From the NCBI RefSeq assembly GCF_008831285.2, contig NC_045140.1, forward strand, positions 19,528,370 through 19,592,369: 64,000 nucleotides of DNA. The letters are read 5' to 3'. Both the position numbers and the translations under genes were made by a program. Below are positions 38,501 through 48,606 of this stretch, one piece after another. The notes under the pieces were generated by a model, which searched no databases, was not told where the DNA came from, and was given only the letters and a program-made list of their open reading frames with translations. How positions within the stretch are numbered: the first letter of the stretch is position 1; the number at the start of each line of letters is the position of its first letter. This DNA comes from Nymphaea colorata (lineage: Eukaryota; Streptophyta; Magnoliopsida; Nymphaeales; Nymphaeaceae).

Positions 38501-38561
38501 GTTGTGTGAGGAGAATGAGAAGAGTAGTAAATAAGAAAACGGTGGCAAGCCTGCGTAGCAT
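35526..38561 (-). CDS. Leucine-rich repeat receptor-like protein (Cf/RLP type), intact
   Basis: Cell-surface receptor without a kinase, of the class that includes tomato Cf proteins; such proteins act with SOBIR1/BAK1-type kinases in pathogen perception or development. Single exon, 1011 aa from ATG 38561; the open frame extends further upstream only from a non-ATG codon, and the inverted copy has its ATG at the same place. Domains: signal peptide about 1-26 (FLFTTLLILLTQ), LRRNT with paired cysteines (NGSDCCRWQGITCHS), a long run of plant extracellular LRRs (LxxLDLSxNxLxGxIP), a non-LRR island near the C-terminal third, final LRRs, a Cys cap (FKGNPKLCGAQIEKTC), an acidic stretch, a membrane segment near 960-985 (GIGFAVGLMIITLPLVF) and a 25-residue tail. 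A 30-bp in-frame tandem repeat at 36997-37056 duplicates NNTSMMNPS. The ligand is unknown. Confidence 0.95.
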   Translation of the reverse strand: MLRRLATVFLFTTLLILLTQPPPAASTVVLCHLNESSALLRFKHSISKFLFPGALSSWQGNGSDCCRWQGITCHSVTGFVIKLQIPYVTDGHIVGSIDPSLFELKQLQLLDLSGNGFNGSIPKRLLELTNLTHLDLSDCRFTGQIPEELLGMTWLISLNLSMNDYSVGLQLQRPNLTTLLKRLDQLQHLQIGDVEVSMSGRDVSTALLSSPSLQKLKTLSLSNCIIVGPLLEEPFLHMQSLSHLDLSFNNLLGTFPPNIFLLPKLETLYISFNIELAVLLPPRNLTRSVNIRHLLLSSIGELSDGPLVPSNPPSQPRLEVTSNTMNGSTLSSCTSTRISVRNLSSGNPPGLIPEGLCSFSHLINLTLAHNSLNGTIPTCFSCLSSLEWLDLSYNHLSGSIPSSLFTLPSLILLDLSYNMFSGSLPKFYNPSSNLTILLLDNNLLSGDISFFMHGLPSLAVATLSSNNITSIICPFYLSRQKTLKYLDLSNNRNLRVEMSDSNNNTSMMNPSHNNTSMMNPSQLEYLNLRSCDIQSFPTFICELGKLQFLDLSSNNIEGKISACLWGITGFRLLNLDHNKFDGFQEPTNTTRAIGARLSLLSVSSNRINGMIPTFLCNYIAESVKLDMSNNALTGAIPDCLCKVSHLNLSNNQLQGQIPNGFNNIQLIDLNSNILTGTIPKSIASNITSLKSLNLGNNKLEDAFPGWLSQLTKLKVLVLRSNRLYGPIFTIANSLQAFPALKIFDISSNHFSGTLPHELFEGLKAMMQNGSEDIYVDNDVFSAVYVFHLFNVSTYFLLQGEIEQTIKGNDRPITSIKGPMNIVDMSNNNFTGEIPEEIGRLKYLHGLNVSNNHLKGLIPNSFDNLLQLEWLDTSHNQLSGPIPEGLADLTFLSILNLSYNDLQGRIPQGKQFSTFDESSFKGNPKLCGAQIEKTCYTGGDGDKEAMNKRDEEMQGWKYGSLGIGFAVGLMIITLPLVFVESVANWFWDETDKMIEFLLMQIGPSKFGKRRNT
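36997..37056 (-). repeat. 30-bp in-frame tandem duplication inside the RLP
   Basis: Two identical 30-base units, 36997-37026 and 37027-37056, encode repeated NNTSMMNPS(H/Q). The pseudogene copy appears to hold only one unit near 46200-46240, so the duplication probably arose after the gene copies separated. Confidence 0.9.
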
Positions 38562-39930
38562 TGCTGGTAGAGGGGAGAAGAAAGAAGGGAGAGCTAATCG
38601 CACGCACTCGCCTTCTCCCTCACATGCTTCGTTTTATGCTGTAGCTTGGGGGTTCCCGAACAACCTCCCCTCTCCGTTCTCGAGCTTGGAGTTAATGCTG
38701 CTCTTCCAAGATGAAAACAAGCCAAAGGCGGGACCGACTCCCCCCTTTTGTTCTGAAGCGGAAATTTCTTCTTTCTTTCTCTTATGTGTTCTGCATTCGA
38801 GTAATTTCGTCCGTGATCTTCTTTTTTTCTGCGATAGGGAAAGAGGAGTCAATCTTGGCGGCCAAATTCTTCCAATGACTCTTGGGGCCGATTGATGTGC
38901 GAATTCAAAGCCCATTGGGAAAAGCGGTGTCAAGGAGTTGGCCACAACTTTTCTTCCCCGTTTTGGATTCCAGAGGACAGATTTTTCCAGTAGAGCACTT
39001 TCTGATGCATAATACAGGCAGCAAGAATGTTGTAGACGCTGCTGAGCTTTGTTCCTTTTTTTTTCTTTTTAGAACAATTAAACTTCGACATTTCACACAA
39101 TCCAGCCATCCGCACATATTTTTTCAATGGACATCTTGCTATGAAAACCAGACCTATTAATTGTGATAAAATGTTTTTTTTTTTTTTTGCAAGCTAATCT
39201 TATTGGTATGATCTTAAAGAATATGTTGATGAAAAATATATATTAAGCTAGTCATTTGTTAGACGTTAATAGGTTTCTTATAATAAAAAAAATGAATGAC
39301 CTCCATAACATCAACGTTTTAATAATTAAAAAAACTACATTTTTTATAAAAACAAATTGAATCAAAGCATAATTTATATGAAACTAGTTTTCTTAATTTT
39401 TTAAGACGTTTATATTTTATTTAAAATAATTTTTTAGCAAAAAAATTAGAGGGATAGGTAGAAAGTTGTTAATATAATGCTAGTTGAGCTTAGCACTTTC
39501 AATTTAATATATTAACTGTATAAAATCTCCATGTAAACACAAAAACTCTTTCCAATTTTTTTCTTCGCCAAATTCCTGCACATTTTATCTGGATTCCGGC
39601 ATCAAATTTTAACCATGCCCAATTCAACTAGACATATACTTATTTGCAAAATGCTACATTGATTGAGATTCCTTGTCACTTGGATGTGTTTTTTAATGTT
39701 TATGGTCTCAAACCTTTTTTACTTCTCGACCAGTGATTGACCAATTGTTTGAACGATTGAAGACTTATAATTTTCTTGAATTGTAGCGTCATTTAAGAAT
39801 TATAATATGAACTGATTTAGCTTTTTTCCATATGAAACCGCATGGACTTGACTTAGTTGGGGTTAACTTTTCGAATTTGGATAATTTCAAGCACTGTTCA
39901 TGCAATTAAATTAAATTAGTAAAATGACGG
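38562..39930. other. RLP upstream region and AT-rich intergenic DNA
   Basis: Sequence just upstream of the RLP ATG (about 38562-38650) includes a CTCCCTTCTTTC stretch and the complement of CATAAA-CG-AGCA-GTGAGGGAG, both partly conserved upstream of the pseudogene at 44620-44700. Beyond about 39100 it is AT-rich with no supported gene. Confidence 0.5.
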
Positions 39931-39970
39931 TTCTTCTCCCTCACCTCACCTGCTCCGCTTTATGCTCTAA
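39930..39970 (-). repeat. Detached fragment of the RLP upstream region
   Basis: The reverse complement reads GAGCATAAAGCGGAGCA then GTGAGGGAGAAGAACCGT, nearly identical to 44618-44655 upstream of the pseudogene and similar to the region upstream of the intact RLP. No receptor coding sequence follows it on the minus strand. Confidence 0.55.
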
Positions 39971-42235
39971 CAAAGTAGTTAAAAGACAATGACAATGCCG
40001 TTGTTTAGTCTATGGAGAGAGATTCATTAGTCAAATGTGCGTTTGAAGCCACAAGCGCGTCGCCGTCGACCCACCTGCCACATCTTCTCCATCCTCTCTA
40101 TCTCTTTCCTTTTCCCTCTGCAATTTTCTATGACGCAAGAAGCCCGAAAATAGCTTCCTATGAGAATTAAAGAGCAGACTATCCTTCTACTAATTGCAGG
40201 TCCGACCAGTACGTGAAAGCATTGGCATATTCACTGAACCTATCTCATGGACCAGCGTGTAGGTAGATCTGCCAAAACTGCAGTCCTTTTTGTCAAAGTC
40301 AGAAAAGCTTTTTCTTCTCTCTTCTTCTTTGTGTACATACACACACACATATCACATATTATATTATGGATTAAACACTAAAAAAAAAATCATCAAGGTC
40401 TTAATTTCCGTGGTAAAGGAAGATTGGATGGAATGGTTGGTCTATTTAAAGGGGTTGGAACTGGACGAGTCTAATGGATGCGGCTTGAAAGAAGAAGGCA
40501 GGAACTGTCATCGCCAAGATATTATTTATTTATCCATGGGTAAAATGTTTTCAAAATTGATCCAAAAATTTGTTCTCCATTGCTCAGCATGGTAATACTT
40601 CTACTTCGATTTTTTTTTTGTTTAAAAGAAAAATGTTTCAAAGAAACTTTTAGGATGAAGTTTCATACACAAGACTATGTGGGGAATTTTTTACGTCGAT
40701 TTAATTAATGCTCTTAAACATAATCATCTTCCTTTCCCAGACTATGTTCGGAATTTTTGCTTATTAGTTTAACTGAAAAAGAAAAGGAACAAGCATGATG
40801 ATTCTTGCTCAGTTGTGGTGAGGCATAGAAACATGGATGTCAGATTTGAATTAGACGTACATTTTACTATAAATATGAATATGAATGAAAAAAAATAGAT
40901 ATCATATTTCCGTCAAACTTTTTAAATCCACAACTCAATCTGATTCGGATTTTTATATACACAACTAAATCCAAATCCTGTATTATGGTATATTAATAAT
41001 TGATTTTCAAAATATGTTAATATTGGACGTAGGATATCTATTTAAAATCAAAATCCAAATCAAAGATCAAATCCAATCAAATATTTTTATTTTGAACCAA
41101 ATCAAAAATATGATTAAATGTCATTTCTTAAATCCTAATCTGATGTGATCTTTTACTTGGGCATTAAATTTTTTTTTTTTAAACCATATCTGACATTTTT
41201 ATGCAATTTGGTTGGACACCGGAAAACCGCTGCTGGGTTTGTCTCCTATATATTCAAAGTAGGGGAGAATATTTATGTACTGTTATACCATTTTGATTTC
41301 AAATCCGAAATCTGATTTCGTTGGTAGTTGAGAACCACTATTCCAATAGTGGGCTCCCATATTTCCGTTGAAGATCGAGCTCATCAAAACTCAACGAGTC
41401 GGAGTGCAACAAAGATTGAGTCACGGGATTTTATTTTCGAAATATATGAATTGACGTATATGCTTCTCAATGGAAAATTGGTGTTGAGGTTATAATCTTT
41501 CTAATGGATTTGGCTATCTATGTGTCGCTCATCATTGTCTGGTGCCATTCGGCCGGCTCAACAAAATCATGCGCGTCCAAACCTACCGAGTATAAAAGAA
41601 AAATTATTGAAACTCATTGCAGCTGGACTGAGCATAGTCCCTTCCTGCGTCGTTCTCTGATTTGCTCTGGACTGAGCCGCTTGACAACACTTGTTTGTTC
41701 CCTACGCCTTTTCTAGGTGCTAGTTGACTGGACCTCACGCAGATCCCGTGTGACTGTGGGGTTTCTGTTTGTCAAATTTCTGTTGGTTCAACTCTCCCTC
41801 CAACCGTTGAGCTGTTTGCTCACTTTTTCCTCTGCAATTCTTGCTTGCTTGAAAGCTTCTAGGAGACTTTTAAGGTATGGCTACTTGCACTTGCACCTCA
41901 ATGTGATACTCCTCCTTCAATCTCCCTCCGAAGGTGCCTACCAAGGCCATGACAACCACCCACTCACCATGTTTGCTTCAGTCAAGATTTCAATAATGGG
42001 AGCACTCCTCCTTCCCGGAAACTAACAAGTTCGAGGTTTCCTGGTTGAGAATAATGACACGCACCTCATGAGCCTAAATTAAAGAGTATGTGGGTCTTGG
42101 AGACAGACAAACTCTCAAGTTTCAAGAGTATATATATATACACACACAAGACGCTTATATACAAGATTGGATGGGAATTGTTTGAGTCTTCAACTTATGA
42201 CCCACTCACCATATTTGCTTACCTAATATAGGAAA
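39971..42235. other. Gene-poor region between the RLP copies
   Basis: No gene can be supported. GC-richer DNA at about 41500-42050 contains open frames on the plus strand (41504-41716, 41717-42025) without a domain I recognise. About 40830-41330 is rich in AATCCAAATC-like words, as in the 34 kb, 42 kb and 49 kb regions. Confidence 0.4.
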
Positions 42236-42239
42236 AGTT

Positions 42240-43150
42240 ATTCAAATCCGAAATCTGATTTCACAATCTAAATCTGATTTTTGCATCTACATCTGATCTG
42301 AATCCTAATCTTGAACTGAATCTGGACGATTTTCAAAGCACAATTTATTTAAAGCGATATCCAGTGCAAATCCAAATCCAATTGGATATTTTATGTATCC
42401 AAATCTAAATCTGATCGGATGTCACTTCTTAAATCCGAATTCAATCCGCTTTCTTGATCAGATATTATTTTTTATCATAACCATTTTTTTTTTTGGAACA
42501 GCTCTGTCAGATATTCAATCCAAATCAAATATATTGACATTCTTAGGGACAGGTCCTCCACAAACTTGAAATTCATAGTTATGATCCCCAAGTTTTGTTT
42601 AATCTTTGATCTCCTTCCGCCAAGCAAACCCAACTTTTAATTTAAGATCCAAGACTGACAAATGGCCCTTTTGATTTAAGATCCAACTTTATCAGATCTC
42701 CTCCCCCTTGGAAGTCCAACTTTAGCGTGTGTTTGTAGGCCTAATTGGATCTAACTTATGTTGGGTTATCACCAAGAGACATGCCCAAGTGCTCATAGCA
42801 GATGAGAAAACCAATATTTAATCCTTTTCGGCTGCTAGTGGTTTCAAATGCATACTTTCTTTCTCTACAATGGCAGATCCAAGTGCTTCTCTCTCTCTCT
42901 CTCTCTCTTATAATCATCGATTTTTTTTTTTTTAAGTAAAGCATGGCCTAAAACTCAAGCGTTACCTTCTTTATACCAACAAAATTTTCTAGTTTTTTTG
43001 TTTTCTATTTCTTTTTTCCTCGTTAAAAGGCATGCACCTGCATAATCATTCTATCTTTTCGGCCTTTTTTTTAAAAAAAATTATTGATCCTTACGTTCCA
43101 ATTAAGCTGAACTCAAATTTTTTTTTTTTTAAAAAAAAGTAATGATCTCC
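42240..43150. repeat. RLP 3'-flank repeat, copy B, without its gene
   Basis: Direct-orientation match to 34150-34985, including the ATATATTGACATTC-TAG end (42530-42545), the CT microsatellite and the GCATGGCCTAAAAC to GGCATGCACCTGC stretch. In copy A this flank leads on to the 3' end of the RLP; here the sequence diverges after about 43080 and no receptor coding sequence follows. It marks a lost or displaced receptor unit. Confidence 0.65.
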
Positions 43151-43555
43151 TTTCATTAGGAGAAAAAATAAAAAATAATCTGCAGTTGGAGAAAAAGTAG
43201 TGATTAATATGATCGAACAGTCAAGTAGCTGAACTGGATCAAGTTCAGTCCGTCCATGGCTGAAACAAACTCATCCATTAACTTTGTGGTTCGTTGATAA
43301 ATCGTTCTTCTGACACCAGCTCATTGTTTGATTCCGATCGACTCTCAAGATTTTTAAATTTTAAATTCATAATTGGTTCAGCAAATTCCATATTCAATTT
43401 TCTACACACTTTGAACGTTACCGTGTGAAGCAACACGGGGACCGATTATTTATATGAAACTGTGAAAAGCACACAACCTTCGGGTGAAGCATTCAGTCTC
43501 TTTCAGCTTCAGCTCTAACATGTTTTCAACGACACTAGATAATTAGGGCTACGCC

Positions 43556-43884
43556 CTGGGGTGGGCCCCGGGCCGGGCTGCGGTTAGGGGCCTGGGATCC
43601 GGCCCGGTTTGGGCTCGGGTTCGGGTCCGAGTCCTGGCTTGGGCGGGCTCGTTAAGGATTAAAAAATATTTTTTTATTTTTTTGTTTTTAATTATATATA
43701 TTTATTACTAACAAATATATTTTATATTTTAAAAAATATTTTATTATTTAAAAAATTATTATTTTGTTATAACCAGGCCGGACTAGGTCAGGCCCAGGTT
43801 TCAGATATCGGGCTAGGCCCAAGCCCGTCGGACCGTTTCCGTACCGGTTTTACCTGGCCTAACTGGCCCGCTGCCCACCTCTAG
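43556..43884. mobile_element. GC-rich-ended MITE, hAT-like by appearance
   Basis: The left end reads CTGGGGTGGGCCCCGGGCC and the complement of the right end reads CTAGAGGTGGGCAGCGGGCC: imperfect terminal inverted repeats. Both ends are GC-rich with CGGGTCCGAG and GGCCCAAGCCCG words, around an AT-rich centre of about 110 bases. There is no coding capacity. This layout is common among short non-autonomous hAT-like elements in plants. No clear 8-bp target duplication was found, so the superfamily is tentative. Confidence 0.55.
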
Positions 43885-44790
43885 TCTCCCTACCCTTTAA
43901 AAACTTTTCTTTTAATGTGACATTTCTTTTAATGTTTAGCATAATTTACCTTTCAACTGAGTCAGTACTTTAGTGTCAACAAAGGATGAGAATGCAAGGT
44001 TGTTTCATCAAATATCAACTAGATCACAACTAAATTCCATGAGTAAGGCTAATATGTTTCCACTTCTAATTTGCGAAGAAAAGTCGTGGGACTTGCGTTT
44101 TAGATAATTATTTTTATCCAAAACAGGAAAAAGCGGAAGATTATGAGAAAGAAAAATGGATACGAATTGGATATGCATTTTCAACCCCCTTTTTTATTAA
44201 AAAAAGATTAAAGTAGAAGAAATTATGATGGATTGTTAAAATTCTTACCATTTTGCCAATCCAAATACTATCGCCAAATGGACATAGGCAAATGGATCAA
44301 ACAAATTTGAGTCCGTTCAAATGGAATCAGTTAAGGAAGTTGGATTTGAATTTTTTTTTCCCATGTAGTTTACAAGTAATTGGATATTATGCATGTGAGG
44401 TTCAAACTTGATTTTCGAAAGTAGAGCATACATGAATCCATGTCGAAATCCTTTTGCATGTGAATTTCAAACCTGAATTTTAAAAGTGCAGTCTGAATCC
44501 AAGTCTAAATTATCTGTGTCCGATCAACCTCGATTCCCTAAAGTCGGATGGATAATAAACTGCATGGATCCAATTAACCGAAACTCGATTAATAAAAAAA
44601 AAAAGGACTTGTCATAGGAGCATAAAGCGGAGCAAGTGAGGGAGAAGAACCGTTTAAAAGAAAAATTATATAAATGCTGCTCTCCCTTCGTTTCTTTTTA
44701 ACTAATTGTGGTTCCTCCTTCTGTTCTGATGTACGATTAGAGGGCCACTGAACTAATTTCAGTTTGCTCACTGGGAGTTGCCCTACCAGC
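43885..44790. other. Intergenic; upstream region of the RLP pseudogene
   Basis: Contains one copy of a roughly 115-base direct repeat (43943-44057, second copy 48488-48606) and AT-rich DNA. The last 170 bases align with the upstream region of the intact RLP in inverted orientation. Confidence 0.5.
43943..44057. repeat. Direct repeat flanking the RLP pseudogene, left copy
   Basis: Shares AACTGAGTCAGTACT, GTGTCAACAAAGGAT and ATCAACTAGATCACAACTAA in the same order and orientation with 48488-48606. The two copies bracket the pseudogene. Confidence 0.75.
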
Positions 44791-44791
44791 A

Positions 44792-47607
44792 ATGCCACGT
44801 GGGCACACCACCATTTTCTTAATCACTACTCTTCTCATCCTCCTCACCCAATTACCAGCAGCTTCAGCGCTACTTTGCCACTCGAACCAGAGTTCAGCAC
44901 TCCTTCGATTCAAACACAGCATTAGTAAATTTCTCTTGCCAGGAGAACTGAGTTCATGGCAGGGGAATGGGTCTGACTGCTGCCGTTGGCAAGGCATCAC
45001 TTGCCACAGCATCACCGGCTTTGTCATTAAACTGCAGATACCTTATGTTACACTATTTGGTGATACTGTCGGCAGCATCGACCCATCCTTGTTTGAGCTT
45101 AAACAACTCCAGCTTCTAGATCGCACCCACAATGGGTTCAATGGTAGCATCCCCAAGAGACTCGTGGAACTCACCCACCTCGACCTGTCTGATTGTCGCT
45201 TCTCAGGTCAAATTCCAGAAGAGTTATCACAAATGACATGGGTGATCTCCCTGAACCTCTCTACGAATTATAATTATTATGTTGGTCGCCTACAACTCCA
45301 ACGTCCTAATTTGACAACCCTTGTGAGGTGGTTAGACCCATTGCAGCACCTTCGACTCAACGACGTGGAAGTCTCCATGAGCGGCAGAGATGTGAGCACA
45401 TTCTTATTGTCATCACTATCTCTCTAGAAATTGAAGACACCCTCCCTGAGGGATTGCAACATTTTCGGCCCATTATTGGACGAACCATTTCTCCATATGC
45501 AATCATTATCTCACTTGGATTTGAGTCTCAACAACCTGCAAGGAAACTTTCCTCCAAGCATTTTTCTACTGCCTAAACTGGAGACTCTTTATATTTCATT
45601 CAATAGAGACTCTTGATATTTCATACAATAGGGAGCTGGCAGTATCGTTGCCACCAAAAAATCTTACAAGGAGTGTCAGTATTCGACGTCTATATCTTTT
45701 ATCGATCAAAGAGAGCTGTCTGATGGCCCTTTAGTGCTCTCCAATCCCCCTTCAGGTTTGATCCCTGAAGGCCTATGCTCATTTGCTCACCTCATTGATT
45801 TAAGTCTTTCTGACAACTCTTTGAATGGGACAATTGTAACATGTTTGTCTTGTCTTTCCTCCCTCCAGTGGCTAAATCTCAGTGACAATGGCTTAAATGA
45901 GAGCATTCTGTCGTCACTTTTCACCCTCCCTTCCTTGAGTCTCTCTACCTTCAATCTAATAGGCTCAGTGAATCGCTCCCCAAATTCTACAACCCAAGTT
46001 CAAAACAATACTTTTCCTTGACAACAATTTAATCAGTGGAGATGCTTCCTTTTTTATGCATAGTCTACCTTCACTTAAATTTGCTAGCCTTTCCTCCAAT
46101 GATTTTACTAGTATGGTCCGTCATATTTTTCGGGTAGGAAAACTAGTCTATATCGTTTGGGCCTCTCCAATAACAGAAATTTAAGGGTGGAGTTTTCTGA
46201 TTCCAATAACAACACTTCCATGAAGAATTCCTCGCATTTGTGTACTTAAATTTAAGGTCATGTGATATCTAAGGTTTTCCCACATTCATCTATGAACTAG
46301 GCAAACTTCAGCATCTTGACCTTTCAAGTAACAATATAGAAGGGGAAATATCAGCTTGTTTATGGGGCTTACAGACTTAAAACGTTTAATTCTTAATCAT
46401 AACAAGTTCTACGGATTTCATGAGCTAACAAATACCAATAGAGCCATTGGTGGTCGATTGTCTCTTTTGAGTGTTTCAAGTAACTGAATAAATGGTCCGA
46501 TCACAACTTTTCTATGCAACTATATTGCCGAATCTATCACATTGGACAAGTCAAGCAATGCTCTCATAGGTGTCATACCATATTGTCTTTGCAAACTGAG
46601 TCAGTCAGTAGCAACCAATTACAGAGACAAATTCCAAATGGATTCAATAATATACAGCTCCTTAACTTGAATAGCAACATGTTGACTAGCACAATTCCAA
46701 AGTCCATAGCTTCTAATAGCACAAATTTGAAAGCTCTAAATCTTGGTAACAACAAGTTAGAATATGTATTTTCGGGATGGTTAGGCTGACTAACCAAGTT
46801 AAAAGTGCTAGTTTTGAGGTCCAATCATCTTTATGGACCCATTTTGATCTTTGCTAATTCACTGCAAGCATTTCCTGCCTTAAAGATCTTTGACATATCT
46901 AATAATCATTTTCAGGGACTCTCCTACATGAATTGTTTGAGGGGTTCAAGGCTATGATGCATAATGGCTCAGGGGATGGTTACTTTTATGATGATGTATT
47001 TTTAATAGTATTTGATGTTTTTAACATGTCCATTGTAGTCCATTCTCAATACTTGCACGGTGAAATAGAGCAAACAATTAAAGGAAATGATCAGCTTGGG
47101 CTGAATGTTTCCAACAATCATCTAGAAGGTCCCATCCTCTTTTTTTTTTTTTTTGACAATTTGCTGTAGTTGGAATGGTTAGACTTTTCTCAGAACCAAC
47201 TGTCAAGACCCATACCAGAGAGGCTTGCAGATCTCACATTTCATTCAGTTTTAAACTTATCTTATAATGATCTGCAATGAATGATACCTCAAGAAAAGCA
47301 ATTTAGCACTTTTGATCCTTCTTCTTTTAAAGGAAACCCAAAGCTTTGTGGGCCACAGATTGAAAAAACATGCTTTGTAGGTGGATATAGTGATAAAGCG
47401 GCAATCAGCAAGCGACAGGAGGATATACAAGACTGGAAGTATGGATCATTTGGAATAGGATTTGCAATGGGATTGATGATCATAACTCTACCCCTCGTGT
47501 TCGTAGAGAGTGTAGCAAATGGGTTCTGGGATCAAACTGAGAAGATGATAAAATTCATATGGATGCAAATTGGTCCTTCTAAATTTAGCAATCATAGGAT
47601 CCCATAA
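44792..47607 (+). pseudogene. Decayed inverted copy of the LRR receptor-like protein
   Basis: Paralogue of 35526-38561 in opposite orientation. The start (ATG 44792), signal peptide, LRRNT (NGSDCCRWQGITCHS) and first LRRs are open to a TAG at 45425-45427 that replaces the Gln codon of SLQKL. The same frame then continues to a tandem duplication of about 25 bases near 45585-45632 that breaks the frame. Further pieces follow in shifting frames: 45734-46021, 46514-46789, 46933-47169 and 47281-47607. The last retains the Cys cap (FKGNPKLCGPQIEKTC), membrane segment (GIGFAMGLMIITLPLVF) and tail. A poly-T run at about 47141-47154 interrupts a late LRR. Many independent lesions mean it cannot give a full receptor; a truncated N-terminal product of 211 aa is the longest piece. 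Confidence 0.95.
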
Positions 47608-48265
47608 AAGGTGTGCATGTTTGTAGGTGTTAAAGAGTCAGATTTGCATGCGTTTAGTTGCCGGTCATGAGCTCGTGTTCATCAGAATGCAGGACCTGCC
47701 AGCCGATGAGTTTGATTCACATATTTACATCCGCACTATGCCTTGTTTTGCCTTTTTTCAGTGCTTGATTTTCTTTTATCTTCTTCAGATTGAAATTTTT
47801 GTAATGTAAGTTTGTGTGTGCTTAATTTGATATTTTTCTTTTATTTCATCATATTGTGGGTGCAATAATAGATGTTTAGTGTTTATTGTGCCACTTGAGT
47901 TAAACAAACTTAACTGCCAACTAGTACATTTACTTGCATTTTTGTTTATGAAAATGTCGTAAATGTATAAATTATACTTAAATTTGCAAAATTCCTTTAT
48001 AATTAAGCAGTTTTTTGTGTGTAATAACATAAATTAAATAGCGAAAAGGAGGGGTGGAGAGAGAGAGGGAGAAGGGATTTACCCACTTTGAGGAAAAGTA
48101 AAGATTGGTAATTTTTTTTTTATAAAAAAAAGGTCATAAGATAGAATTATTGTGCAAGTGTTTGCCTTTTAACAAGGAAAAAAGAAATAAAAAACAAAAA
48201 AAACTTGAAAAATTTGTCGGTATAAAGAACGTGAGACTTGCGTTTTAGGTCATGCTTTACTAGAC
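47608..48265. repeat. Inverted 3' flank of the RLP duplication
   Basis: Reverse complement of about 34820-35525: shared words include CATATTGTGGGTGCAATAAT, AACTGCCAACTAGTACATTT and the GA/CT microsatellite. It shows that the inverted duplication covers at least the gene and about 0.7 kb beyond its stop. Confidence 0.8.
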
Positions 48266-48487
48266 AAATTTCAGTTGTTACATCTCCTGTTTTTTGATAT
48301 TTTTGTTTTGGAAACTGCACCCAGCAGGTTGAGAGACCAGCTGATCAATATATATGTTATTTCAGCGAGAGCATATTTTTGGGATTGTTTTAATTACTGC
48401 GATATTGTGGAGTGAGACAGAGAGAGATAGATGGAGTTGCACTATTTTCAAGATAATTTTGGTACTCAAAGGGATGTGGTTAACTTT

Positions 48488-48606
48488 GTTTACCTTTTAA
48501 CTGAGTCAGTACTCTAGTATTAGTGTCAACAAAGGATTAGAGAGTGCATGGGTGTTTCATGAAATATCAACTAGATCACAACTAAATTCGATTAGTATGG
48601 CTAATA
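48488..48606. repeat. Direct repeat flanking the RLP pseudogene, right copy
   Basis: Pair of 43943-44057, same orientation, with small insertions such as an extra TATTAG. Confidence 0.75.

Noticed and set aside
38320-38895. 191-residue plus-strand open frame overlapping the receptor start
   Set aside because: Antisense shadow of the receptor's signal peptide and LRRNT region; the same frame appears antisense to the pseudogene start (44737-45027).
41504-42025. Two adjacent plus-strand open frames between the receptor copies
   Set aside because: GC is somewhat higher than in neighbours, but no domain or consistent splice structure could be found, so no gene was called.
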